A DNA stretch of 64,000 nt from Cyanobium sp. PLM2.Bin73 (GTDB lineage: Bacteria > Cyanobacteriota > Cyanobacteriia > PCC-6307 > Cyanobiaceae): positions 1 through 64,000 of the forward strand of contig REEV01000098.1 in NCBI GenBank assembly GCA_007694915.1. The letters are read 5' to 3'. This document shows, piece after piece, positions 8,772-18,179 of this stretch. A model generated the notes under the pieces. It was not told where the DNA came from. It did not search any database and saw only the letters and a list, made by a program, of their open reading frames with translations. The position numbers were made by a program, and so were the translations under genes. The first letter of the stretch is position 1, and every line of letters begins with the position of its first letter.

Positions 8772-8796
8772 GGGGATGCACGGGTTGGTTCATGCG

Positions 8797-8915
8797 GTCT
8801 CCCGGGCTTTTATCCCTCCGTGCAACCGGGGCGATCCCCCGGTGAGCTTCTCTCGGACCAGACATTCCACCGCTGCACAGGGCAGAAACGGTGAGAATCG
8901 GAACCCTAGAAGCTG
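8797..8915 (-). promoter_or_regulatory. Guanidine-I (ykkC) riboswitch
   Basis: The minus-strand leader holds the family's conserved blocks in order: CTAGGGTTCCG (complement of 8899-8909), GGTCCGAGAGA (about 8848-8859), and GGGATAAAAGCCCGGGAGA ending near 8798. A GC-rich hairpin (CCGGGGGATCGCCCCGG) lies between blocks two and three. These match the ykkC guanidine-I aptamer closely. In the known class guanidine binding turns gene expression on. The 3' block ends 26 nt before the gdmH start, so control of translation or of early termination is possible. Confidence 0.93.
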
Positions 8916-8973
8916 CTTCCGCACACCCACACTCACCTTGTTGGCTGAGCTTCGTTGTGCCGGTGGCTACGTT

Positions 8974-9621
8974 CTAGGCGCCAGTGGTTGCGTGGGCATC
9001 GAAGAAGCCGATCTCCAGCTCCATGGCCCGCCCGTAGATGCGTTCGGTTTCGGCGCTGGGCTCGGCCAGGCGGTTGAGCAGGTCCTCCAGGCGGCAGGCC
9101 AGGGCCTCAAAGGCCGGATCGGCGTAGGTGTCGATCCACTCGGTGTAGGCGTGGCCGGGGTGGCCCACCTGGGCGCGCAGCTCCTGGCCCAGCCAGGCGT
9201 AGAGCCGCAGGCAGGGGGTCATGGCGGCGCAGATCAGGCCGGCATCGCCCCGCCGGGCGGTGGCCAGCAGGAAGTCGGTGTAGGCCGTGGTGGCCGGCAG
9301 CGGCGTGGTGGCGCCCAGATCGATGCCCCAGCGGCTGGCATAGCCGGCATGGAGCTGCAGCTCCGCCAGCACGCCCTGCAGCAGTTCGCTGAAGGCGATC
9401 AGGCTGCCCTGGTCGGGGCTGGCGGCGATGGCCAGGGCGTAGGCGCGGGCGAAGCTCTCCAGGAAGTAGGCGTCCTGGGCCACATAGCCGGCGAAGCGCT
9501 CGCGGGGCAGGGTGCCGCGGGCCAGGCCCTGCACGAACGGGTGGTGCAGGCAGCGCCGGGCCAGGGCGCTGTGGGCGCTCCAGAGCTGGCGGGCCAGGGG
9601 CTCTGGCGCAGGACTGCCCAT
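8974..9621 (-). CDS. tenA: TenA-family aminopyrimidine aminohydrolase / thiaminase II
   Basis: This 215-residue all-helical TenA family protein salvages thiamin pyrimidine by hydrolysing aminopyrimidine breakdown products. Recognisable blocks are HPFVQGLARGTLPRERFAGY, the YVAQDAYFLESFARAY motif, and YTEWIDTYADPAFEALACRLEDLLNRLA with ERIYGRAMELEIGFFDA at the C-terminus carrying the conserved Glu. The start MGSPAPEPLARQLW is 8 bp after fumC, so the two are probably co-transcribed. The much longer ORF-track entry runs antisense through fumC and was cut back. It ends just before the promoter/leader of the guanidine operon. Confidence 0.85.
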   Translation of the reverse strand: MGSPAPEPLARQLWSAHSALARRCLHHPFVQGLARGTLPRERFAGYVAQDAYFLESFARAYALAIAASPDQGSLIAFSELLQGVLAELQLHAGYASRWGIDLGATTPLPATTAYTDFLLATARRGDAGLICAAMTPCLRLYAWLGQELRAQVGHPGHAYTEWIDTYADPAFEALACRLEDLLNRLAEPSAETERIYGRAMELEIGFFDAHATTGA

Positions 9622-9629
9622 GGCGGCGC

Positions 9630-11014
<1,385 letters not shown>

Positions 11015-11018
<4 letters not shown>

Positions 11019-11668
11019 CGGCGGGCGGCTCCGGAGCCCACCACTTCCGCGTTGAGTTCGTTGAAACTCACGGTGCTGCCGCTGCCGCGGAAGGCTTCGG
11101 GCAGCTCGATGCCCGTGGCCTCACTCACCGCCCCGTTGATGGCGTCGAGCTCCACCTGGCCCTCGGCATCGAGCAACACCCGCCCGTCGCCGGCCAGCAC
11201 CACCACCTGGGGCGTGTAGCCGCGCCAGTAGTGGGCCGGATCACCGGGGCCGTCGTCGGGGCGGTTCTGGAGCGGATCGGTCACCAGCGGGATCAGGTCC
11301 ACGCTGTTGCCCCACAGGCGTTGCAGCTCCGACACCACCGGTGCGAAGCGCTTGCTTGCCGCGTCGTCGTCGAGGTAATACACCACCACCGCCGTTCGGC
11401 CCTGGGCCAGGGCCTGGGCCAGGGTGCTGCGGGGCGGCACCAGGGAGCCGTTGCCGGCGTAGAGGGCGTAGATGTTGCCGTCGTAGGTGTCGTTGCTGAG
11501 GGCGGCCCGGGCCGGCGGCGCCGCCACCAGGGGCAGCACCAGCAGCAGCAGGGCCAGGCCCAGCCGCGCGAGCCGTGCGGCCAGGGGGCTCGCAACGCCC
11601 CGCCTGCGACGCTGACTGGTGCTGTTGTGCCGCTCGCTGCTCACCCGTCTCGCCCGTGGTGGCGCCAT
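11015..11668 (-). CDS. Thylakoid photosystem I accumulation factor, thioredoxin-like fold
   Basis: This 217-residue protein has a basic N-terminus, one hydrophobic segment ([20 protein letters not shown]) ending in a signal-peptidase-like AxA, and a lumenal domain. The domain starts [22 protein letters not shown] and reads [28 protein letters not shown], then [17 protein letters not shown]. This is the cyanobacterial family usually annotated as thylakoid membrane photosystem I accumulation factor. It keeps a thioredoxin-like layout but lacks the CxxC active site, so a redox role is doubtful. It overlaps fumC by four bases. Confidence 0.72.
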
Positions 11669-11683
11669 TGTGGCTGGCGGCGT

Positions 11684-13357
11684 TCAGGGGCGGTGCAGGC
11701 TGCGGCCCATCCCCTGCAGGATGCCGCGGCCCACCAGGCCGATCGCCCGCCCCACCACCTGGGTGAGCAGCACCACCACCAGATCGCCGATCCCCTTGAG
11801 CAGGGCACGCAGCTGGGGGGCGACGGCATCGCGGGTTTCCAGCGCCAGCGTCACCAGCTGCTGCAGCCCGGCCAGCCGCCGCAGCTCCCCGTCCCGCGGC
11901 TCCAGCAGCTGCACGCTGGCGATGCCGGTGCCCTCCACGCAGAGCAGCTGGCGGCGGCTCTCGTAGAGCGCGATCGGTCGCTCCACCCAGCTCAGCCAGC
12001 GCTGCTGGGCATTGAGCTGGTTGCGCAGCCGCTCCAGGTTGCGGGTGGAGAGCAGCTCGGGGCGCAGCAGGTAGCGGCGCAGTTCCGGCCAGGAGCCGCA
12101 GCAGGCGAGCACATCGGCCGCCAGCAGCTCGGCGCTGCGCAGCAGCCAGTTGGCCACCAGGCGCTCCAGGTGCAGCACGGCCCGAGGGTCATCCACCGGC
12201 AGCAGCTGGCCGTCCACCAGCAGCGGCCGGGCCAGCACCAGGGCGGCGAGCATCGGCTGGGCATCCGGCAGTTCCGGGTCGTCGGCCTGCAGGTCGCTGC
12301 CGCTCACCAGGGTGGCCGCCACGGGGCGCAGATCGCCCGCCTGGGGCAGCTGCACGTAGGGGCTGGCCATCTGCCGCAGCGCCTGCTCGCGCAGCTCGGG
12401 CTGCAGGGCGTTCCAACGGGCCATCAGTTCGGCGACGGCACTGCCTTCCGAGGCGCTGGCTGCCGCCGGGCCACGACCGGCCATTTCGCTGGCCAACTGC
12501 CGCCGCAGGCGGTCGAGCTGCTGCACCAGGGCCATCAGCAGGTCGCCGCGGCGGTCGTGGTTGAGGCCATCGATCGCCAGCAGCTGGCCCGTGCGGTTGG
12601 CCAGGCCGGTGCTGATCGCGCTGTTGAGCCGCTGCTGCACCGCCACCCAGATGCCGGCGGCATCGCGCTCCCGCAGGGTGAGGCTGCCCGCCGGCCCGGG
12701 CAGCCCTTCGCCTGCGCTGGGCAGGGGCGTGGCCGCTGGAGCCGGGTCGCTCCAGGCCATGCTCACCGGACCCCACAGCCACAGCAGCAGGCGCCGGGCC
12801 CAGGCCAGTTCCCGCAGCCGCCCCTCCAGCATCAGCCGGGCCAGGGGATGGATGGAGGGGCGGGCCAGCAGCAGTTGGCAGCCGGCGGTGGCCATGGCGA
12901 TCTGATCCAGGCCGCTCAGCAGCAGGGCCTGGCCCAGGCCGCTGGCGCCGGGTGGGTCGTTGGTGCCAGCTGCTGCCGGCCCGGTGGCGGGCTGCAGGTC
13001 GAGCACCCGGCCGCCGCTGCGCAGGGTGGCGATCGCCTCCAGCAGCCGCTCCGGGCTGGGGTCCTCCAGCAGCCCCTGGCAGGGCAGTTCGAGCAGCGTC
13101 TCTCTGCCCAGCCCATGGCCGCCTCCCAGCAGCACCAGCAGCGGGGCCGGCTGCCAGCGCTCGCGCAGCAGGGTGGCCTCCCGGCGCAGGCTGGCGGCCG
13201 TGGTGCCGGTGGACGGTCGCCACAGCACCAGGCCCGGGGCGCCGGCGAGGCTGGCGGGGCCGACCGCCACCGTCAGGTCGGGGAGTTCGTCGCCGAGGAA
13301 ACGCTTCAGCCCGGCGGCGAGCAGGGGTTCAGCGATCAGCAGCAGCTGGGTGCTCAC
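11684..13357 (-). CDS. DUF3685 (Ycf55-like) cyanobacterial protein
   Basis: This 557-residue protein has two parts. Residues 1-130 have a receiver-like layout (LLLIAEPLLAAGLKRFLGDELPDLTVAV... LLVLLGGG) but no clear phospho-acceptor Asp. Residues about 190-557 are a helical domain with LAWARRLLLWLWGPVSMAW and conserved RWLSWVERPIALYESRRQL, ending in a hydrophobic tail VVVLLTQVVGRAIGLVGRGI. This agrees with the cyanobacterial DUF3685 family, which contains the Ycf55 region found in red algal plastids. Function is unknown; a peripheral membrane association is possible. It lies 15 bp upstream of the photosystem I factor gene on the same strand. Confidence 0.68.
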   Translation of the reverse strand: MSTQLLLIAEPLLAAGLKRFLGDELPDLTVAVGPASLAGAPGLVLWRPSTGTTAASLRREATLLRERWQPAPLLVLLGGGHGLGRETLLELPCQGLLEDPSPERLLEAIATLRSGGRVLDLQPATGPAAAGTNDPPGASGLGQALLLSGLDQIAMATAGCQLLLARPSIHPLARLMLEGRLRELAWARRLLLWLWGPVSMAWSDPAPAATPLPSAGEGLPGPAGSLTLRERDAAGIWVAVQQRLNSAISTGLANRTGQLLAIDGLNHDRRGDLLMALVQQLDRLRRQLASEMAGRGPAAASASEGSAVAELMARWNALQPELREQALRQMASPYVQLPQAGDLRPVAATLVSGSDLQADDPELPDAQPMLAALVLARPLLVDGQLLPVDDPRAVLHLERLVANWLLRSAELLAADVLACCGSWPELRRYLLRPELLSTRNLERLRNQLNAQQRWLSWVERPIALYESRRQLLCVEGTGIASVQLLEPRDGELRRLAGLQQLVTLALETRDAVAPQLRALLKGIGDLVVVLLTQVVGRAIGLVGRGILQGMGRSLHRP

Positions 13358-13435
13358 GCCGCGAAACCAGGCATCCGCCCACGGTAACGGTCACGGCAAG
13401 GGGCCCCAGGCCTGGGTCACCGGGCGGCTGGGGGC

Positions 13436-13918
13436 TCAGGGCCGCGGCCGCCCGGTGAGGTGGAGGGTGTAGCTCTCGATGCAGTAGCCGGTGTGCCGCT
13501 CGATCTGCTCGAGCAGCTCGGGCGGCAGCTCCACATCCAGGTCGCGGATGTCGCCGGTTTCAGCGCAGGTGAGGTGGCTGTGGGGATCGCTGCGGTAGCC
13601 GTAGAGGCGCCCACTGGCCCGGTCGAGGCACTCGATCACACCCGCCGACTGCAGAGCCTCCAGGTTCTGGTACACGGAGGTGTGGCCGATGTTGCGGCCC
13701 AGGTTGTTGAGCTTCTCGAAGATGTCGCGGGCGCTGAGGTGGCTTTTCTCGCTCCAGAGCAGATCGAGCACCATGCGGCGCTGGCGGCTGAGGCGCATGC
13801 CCAGGTCGCGACAGCGGCGGTAGACGTCGTCCACCCCGGTGCAGGAGCTGCCAGTTGGCTGGGTGCCGGTGCAGGGGGTGCTGCCGGCGGTCCCAGAGGT
13901 GGTTGGGGCGGCAGTCAC
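13436..13918 (-). CDS. Fur-family transcriptional regulator
   Basis: This 160-residue protein has a winged helix (LSRQRRMVLDLLWSEKSHLSARDIFEKLN, recognition region NIGHTSVYQNLEALQSAGVIE) and a dimerisation domain with SDPHSHLTCAETGDIRDLDVELPPELLEQIERHTGYCIESYTLHLTG. HSHLTC provides metal-site ligands, but the second Cys of the usual CxxC structural zinc site is replaced (CAET), as in a cyanobacterial PerR/Fur-like subgroup. The first 28 residues are Thr/Gly-rich and probably disordered, so a later start is possible. A TATAAC element about 45 bp upstream could be its -10. PerR, Fur or Zur identity cannot be settled by eye. Confidence 0.85.
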   Translation of the reverse strand: MTAAPTTSGTAGSTPCTGTQPTGSSCTGVDDVYRRCRDLGMRLSRQRRMVLDLLWSEKSHLSARDIFEKLNNLGRNIGHTSVYQNLEALQSAGVIECLDRASGRLYGYRSDPHSHLTCAETGDIRDLDVELPPELLEQIERHTGYCIESYTLHLTGRPRP

Positions 13919-14005
13919 GGGTGGCAGCGGCGCTTGACAGCGGGTGGAAACCTTGTCCAGTTATAGGCCAACCCACAATCACTCCGCCTTGGCTGCACGC
14001 CGGCC

Positions 14006-14779
14006 TCAGGCGATGCCGGCGCTGCCCGGCGGTTCGAACACGTCCTGCAGCCGCCCGTCGTCGATCGCCTGCAACGCTTCGGCCAGGTTGACGCGGCCGT
14101 CGTAGAGCGCCCGGCCCACGATCACCCCCTCCACCCCCAGGGGCTCGAGGGCCAGCAGGGAGAGCAGGTGCTCGAGGCTGCCGATGCCGCCCGAGGCGAT
14201 CACCGGCACGGCGCTGGCCTCGGCCATGGCCCGCAGGGCCGTCAGGTTGGGGCCCGCCAGGGTGCCGTCGGTGGCGATGTCGGTGCTGACGATCGCGGCG
14301 ATGCCGCTGCCGCTGAAGCGCCGGGCCAGGGCGGTGGCCTCGGTGCCGCTCTCCTCGATCCAGCCGCGGGTGGCCACCTTGCCGTTGCGGGCATCGATGC
14401 CCACCACGATCCGGCCGGGATGGCGGGCCGCCAGCCACTCCACCAGCTCCGGCTGCTCCAGGGCCACCGTGCCCAGGATCACCCGCTCGAGCCCGCAGGC
14501 CAGCAGCTCCTCGGCCCGCTCGGCGCTGCGCACCCCGCCACCGAGCTGCACCGGAATGTCCAGGGCGGCGGTGATCGCCTTCACCGCGCTGTCATTCACG
14601 GGCAGGCCGCTGCGGGCGCCGTCCAGATCCACCAGGTGCAGGCAGCGCGCCCCCTGCCGCTGCCAGCTGAGGGCCTGGGCCACCGGCTCGTCCGAGAAGC
14701 GGGTCACCTGGTCGTAGTCGCCCTGGTGCAGGCGCACGCAGTGGCCGTCGAGCAGGTCGATGGCGGGGATGAGTTGCAT
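14006..14779 (-). CDS. hisA: ProFAR isomerase, histidine biosynthesis
   Basis: This 257-residue (beta/alpha)8 barrel catalyses the Amadori rearrangement of ProFAR to PRFAR, step four of histidine synthesis. It opens with MQLIPAIDLLDGHCVRLHQGDYDQVTRF, in which the first Asp is catalytic. It continues LQLGGGVRSAERAEELLACG, then VVGIDARNGKVATRGW, IVSTDIATDGTLAGPN with the second catalytic Asp, and IASGGIGSLEHL plus GVIVGRALYDGRV phosphate loops. It is complete and divergent from the AEC transporter (56 bp apart). Confidence 0.95.
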   Translation of the reverse strand: MQLIPAIDLLDGHCVRLHQGDYDQVTRFSDEPVAQALSWQRQGARCLHLVDLDGARSGLPVNDSAVKAITAALDIPVQLGGGVRSAERAEELLACGLERVILGTVALEQPELVEWLAARHPGRIVVGIDARNGKVATRGWIEESGTEATALARRFSGSGIAAIVSTDIATDGTLAGPNLTALRAMAEASAVPVIASGGIGSLEHLLSLLALEPLGVEGVIVGRALYDGRVNLAEALQAIDDGRLQDVFEPPGSAGIA

Positions 14780-14835
14780 CGCGGGCTGGCGCTGAAGGCT
14801 GTGCCGGCCATCCTGAAGCTCCGTGCCCGCTGCCC

Positions 14836-15729
14836 TTGGCCTTCCTGCTGGAGCTGGTGCCGGCCCTGGCCGCCGGCCTGCTGCTGGCCCGACGCCATCC
14901 CCGGCTGGCCGGCCGGCTGGCGGTGCCGTTGATGCAGTGGGGGGTGCCGCTGAGCATCACGGCGCTGCTGTTGCGTGCCGGCCTGCACTGGCGCTACGGC
15001 GAGGTGCTGCTGCTCGCGCTGGTGGCGGTGCTCGGTGGACTGCTGCTGCTGGCCCTGGTGCCGGCGCTGCGAGCGGGCTTCCGCACCCCGCCCCAGCGCC
15101 TCGGGGCCGTGGTGGGCAACACCGCCTACTTCGGCATTCCCGCCGCCCTGGCGCTGCTGCCCAGCGGCGCCGTGGGCTACAGCATCAGCTACGACCTGGC
15201 CGCCACCCTGCTCACCTGGTGCATCGGCCCGGCCCTGATCGGCGGGGCACCGCTGCGACCGGTGCTGCTGTTGCGAGCGATGGCGGCCAGCCCGGCGACC
15301 AGGGGGCTGCTGGGGGCGCTGCTGCTGCACTGGACCCCCTGGCAGGAGGCCCTGGCAGCGGTCCTCTGGTGGCCGGCGCGGCTGGTGATCTGGCTGGCCC
15401 TGGTGGTGGTGGGCCTGCGCCTGGCACCGGCCCTGGGGGCCCGGCTGCCGCTGGGGTTGCTGCCGGCCCTGCTGGTGAAGCTGCTGCTGTTTCCCCTGCT
15501 GCTGCTGGCCGCGGTGGAGCTGCTGGGCATGGCAGAGCCGGCCCGCTCGGCGGTGGTGCTGCAGGCGGCGGCGCCCACGGCCGTGGCGGTGCTGCTGCTC
15601 TCGGAGGGGGCCACTGCCGATGGGCAGGCCAGTGAACAGGTGCTGGAGGCGGCGGCACTGGTGCTGTGGAGCACCCTGCTGGCCCTGGTCACCGTGCCCC
15701 TGTGGGCCTGGGTGCTCACTGGAGCCTGA
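14836..15729 (+). CDS. AEC-family (auxin efflux carrier-like) permease
   Basis: This 297-residue, very hydrophobic protein has about ten membrane segments in two five-helix halves. The GVPLSITALLLRAGLHW and YFGIPAALALLPSGAVGYSI stretches are typical of AEC/MdcF-type transporters, and the second half carries VLQAAAPTAVAVLLLSEGA. The start is TTG; no ATG is available in frame and the upstream GTG at 14823 is in another frame. Substrate is unknown; the family exports or moves carboxylates and related anions. Confidence 0.72.
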   Translation: MAFLLELVPALAAGLLLARRHPRLAGRLAVPLMQWGVPLSITALLLRAGLHWRYGEVLLLALVAVLGGLLLLALVPALRAGFRTPPQRLGAVVGNTAYFGIPAALALLPSGAVGYSISYDLAATLLTWCIGPALIGGAPLRPVLLLRAMAASPATRGLLGALLLHWTPWQEALAAVLWWPARLVIWLALVVVGLRLAPALGARLPLGLLPALLVKLLLFPLLLLAAVELLGMAEPARSAVVLQAAAPTAVAVLLLSEGATADGQASEQVLEAAALVLWSTLLALVTVPLWAWVLTGA

Positions 15730-15783
15730 GTCCGCGGGGCTTGAATGGCGCCCAGTTCACAGGGGCCCGGGGCCCGCCGGCGC

Positions 15784-16701
15784 ATGAAGATCCTGGTGAT
15801 GGGTGGCACCCGCTTCGTGGGCCGGCCCCTGGTGGAACTGCTGCAGGCGGCCGGTCACGAGCTCACCCTGTTCACCCGCGGGCGCAACCCCGTGCCGGCG
15901 GACGTGGAGCACCTGGTGGGCGATCGCAGCAGCACTGAGGGCCTGGAGCCGCTGCGGGGCCGGGCCTTCGAGGTGATCGTGGACAGCTCCGGCCGCAGCC
16001 TCGCCGACACCCAGGCGGTGATCGAGCGCACCGGAGCACCGGAGCACCGGTTGGTGTATGTGAGTTCCGCCGGGGTGTACGCCGACAGCGAGCTCTGGCC
16101 CCTGGACGAGAACAGCCCCACCGATCCGGCCAGCCGCCATGCCGGCAAGGCCGAAACAGAGGACTGGCTGCGCCGCCAGGGCATCGCCTTCACCAGCTTC
16201 CGGCCCACCTACATCGTGGGTCCGGGCAACTACAACCCGGTGGAGAGCTGGTTCTTCGATCGGATCGTGCACGGCCAGCCGGTGCCCCTGCCCGGCGATG
16301 GCAGCACCATCACCCAGCTGGGCCACGTCCGCGATCTGGCCACCGCCATGGCCCGCTGCATCGAGGTGGATGCCGCCGCCAACCGCATCTACAACTGCAG
16401 CGGCCGCCAGGGCATCACCTTCCGCGGCCTGGTGGCCGCCGCCGCCCGCGCCGCCGGCGTGGATCCGGCGGCGGTGGAGATCCGCAGCTTCGATCCCTCC
16501 GGCCTCGACAAGAAGGCCCGCAAGGCCTTCCCCCTGCGGATGGCCCATTTCCTCACCGACATCACCCGCGTGCGCCGGGAACTGGCCTGGGAGCCGGCCT
16601 TCGACGTGGAGGCCACCCTGGCCGACAGCTACGCCAACGACTACGCCCAGCGGCCGCCCACCACCCCCGATTTCAGTGGCGATGGGGCCCTGATCGGCTA
16701 A
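15784..16701 (+). CDS. NAD-dependent epimerase/dehydratase family protein, CSP41-like
   Basis: This 305-residue short-chain-type protein begins MKILVMGGTRFVGRPLVELL, in which GGTRFVG is a GxxxxxG Rossmann variant. It has SSAGVYAD and RPTYIVGPGNYNPVESWFFDRI; the classical YxxxK is absent at the usual place. The family includes chloroplast stem-loop-binding proteins CSP41a/b, which act on plastid RNA, and cyanobacterial relatives of unclear role. ATG at 15784 was chosen over 15745 because the Rossmann strand begins there. The stop overlaps the converging amine oxidase stop. Confidence 0.8.
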   Translation: MKILVMGGTRFVGRPLVELLQAAGHELTLFTRGRNPVPADVEHLVGDRSSTEGLEPLRGRAFEVIVDSSGRSLADTQAVIERTGAPEHRLVYVSSAGVYADSELWPLDENSPTDPASRHAGKAETEDWLRRQGIAFTSFRPTYIVGPGNYNPVESWFFDRIVHGQPVPLPGDGSTITQLGHVRDLATAMARCIEVDAAANRIYNCSGRQGITFRGLVAAAARAAGVDPAAVEIRSFDPSGLDKKARKAFPLRMAHFLTDITRVRRELAWEPAFDVEATLADSYANDYAQRPPTTPDFSGDGALIG

Positions 16702-18137
16702 CCCGCCGCGCAGCAACCTCCCAAGCCGTTCAGTGTCTGCACCTGCTCGGCCGCTGCCAGGCCGGCCTCGATCGCCCCCTCGAAGTAGCCCGGCCAGCGG
16801 CTGGCCGCTTCGGTGCCGGCCCACACCACCCGCTGGTGGGGCTGCTGCCAGATCCGGCCGTAGCTGGTCCAGGCGCCGGGGGTGAGGAAGCTGGTGAAGG
16901 CCCCGCCGCTCCAGGGCTCCCCGTTCCAGTTGTGCAGCACCAGCTCGAGGGGCTCGGCGGCTGCGGGTCCCCACCAGGCCTGCAGATCGGCCAGCACCGC
17001 CTGGCGCCGCTGGCGCTCCGGCAGCCCCTGCCAGCGCACAGCCCGCTCGCCGGCGATGAAGCCGGCCAGCATCCCCGGTCCCCCTGGCGGCGAGCTGTCC
17101 ACGGTGAGCTCCAGGGTGGGCAGGTTGCCGATGCCCAGGCCGTTGAGCCCCCGCTCTCGCCAGAACGGGCGCGGGTAGAGGGCCAGCACCTTCACCATCG
17201 AGCCCATCGGCGAGCGCTGCAGCAGGCCGCTCCACTGCGGCGGCAGGGCAGGGTCGTAGTGGATCGCCTGGCGCAGCGGCGGCGGGATAGCCACCACCGC
17301 TGTCCCCGCTTCGATCACGCTGCCGTCGGCGCAGCCCACCGCCACCCTGCCGTTCACCTGACGGATCGACACCACGGGGGCGGCCAGCTGGATCAGCCCC
17401 GCCAGCTCGGCGGCCAGCCGCTCGGCCACCTGGGCAACGCCCCCCTCCACCAGCCAGGCCTCCGGCGTCTCGTGCTGGGGCGCCACGGCCTGGGTCCAGG
17501 CCAGGTGCAGGATCGAGCTCTCATGGGATTCGAAGCCACCGGAGCCGCCCATGCGGGTGAGCCAGGCCAGCGGATAGCCCGCCAGCTCGCCGGCTCCCTG
17601 GCGCTCCAGCCACTGGGCCACGCTGGTGCGGTCGAGGTCCTCGGCGCCGGGTGTGGCCCAGGGGGCCTGGGGCGGCACCTGCGCCACCAGCTGCTGGAAG
17701 CGGTCCTGCACCGCCAGGGCCGCGTCCAGCTCGGCCGGCGGCAGACCCAGCTCAGCTGGCCGGAAGAACAGCAGGCTGGCGGCGAAGTCGTGCTCCACGC
17801 CAGCGCGGTGCGGCACGCCGTTCCAGAGGAACACGCCGTCGCCGTCATAGAAGGTGGGGTAGCGGCGCAGGCCGAACTCCTCCAGCAGCGCCAGCAGCCG
17901 GTGGTGGCTGGCGCCTACCCACTGGCCGCCCAGATCAACCGGGATGCCGGCGGCAGTGGCCCGGCGATGCATCCGCCCCCCCAGGCGTTCGCGGGCCTCC
18001 AGCAGCCCCACCCGCAGGCCCGCGCGGCGCAGCGTCCGGGCACAGATCAGGCCGGACAGCCCGGCTCCCACCACCACGGCGTCCAGCACCCCTGCTGCCA
18101 GGGTGGTGCCGTTCCGGGTCGTGGTGGACATCGGCAT
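16698..18137 (-). CDS. Flavin-containing amine oxidase
   Basis: This 479-residue FAD enzyme starts with the dinucleotide motif VVVGAGLSGLICARTLRRAGLRVGLLEARERLGGRMHRR and the following GGQWVG. The C-terminal FAD segment is VVWAGTEAASRWPGYFEGAIEAGLAAAEQV. This is the monoamine/polyamine oxidase family, which oxidises amines to aldehydes with H2O2 release. It is divergent, across only 42 bp, from a polyamine-type ABC transporter, so a polyamine or similar amine is a plausible substrate. Carotenoid isomerase-type and amino acid oxidases share the fold, so substrate remains inference. Start may be either of two ATGs six bases apart. Confidence 0.85.
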   Translation of the reverse strand: MPMSTTTRNGTTLAAGVLDAVVVGAGLSGLICARTLRRAGLRVGLLEARERLGGRMHRRATAAGIPVDLGGQWVGASHHRLLALLEEFGLRRYPTFYDGDGVFLWNGVPHRAGVEHDFAASLLFFRPAELGLPPAELDAALAVQDRFQQLVAQVPPQAPWATPGAEDLDRTSVAQWLERQGAGELAGYPLAWLTRMGGSGGFESHESSILHLAWTQAVAPQHETPEAWLVEGGVAQVAERLAAELAGLIQLAAPVVSIRQVNGRVAVGCADGSVIEAGTAVVAIPPPLRQAIHYDPALPPQWSGLLQRSPMGSMVKVLALYPRPFWRERGLNGLGIGNLPTLELTVDSSPPGGPGMLAGFIAGERAVRWQGLPERQRRQAVLADLQAWWGPAAAEPLELVLHNWNGEPWSGGAFTSFLTPGAWTSYGRIWQQPHQRVVWAGTEAASRWPGYFEGAIEAGLAAAEQVQTLNGLGGCCAAG

Positions 18138-18179
18138 CTGGTGGGGATTGCTAAAGAACGGCGCCTCTCCGCGGCGACC

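Noticed and set aside
11231-13387. 718-codon plus-strand ORF
   Set aside because: Antisense to the DUF3685 gene; rich in Gln, Gly, Ala and His with no domain pattern.
14021-14040. GGTTCGAA as a tRNA T-loop
   Set aside because: It lies inside hisA and no cloverleaf arms surround it. Other TTCGA matches in the window are also inside coding genes.
14823-15635. 270-codon frame starting at GTG 14823 over the AEC permease
   Set aside because: Gly/Ala/Pro low-complexity frame; the overlapping frame from TTG 14836 has the membrane helices of a known family.
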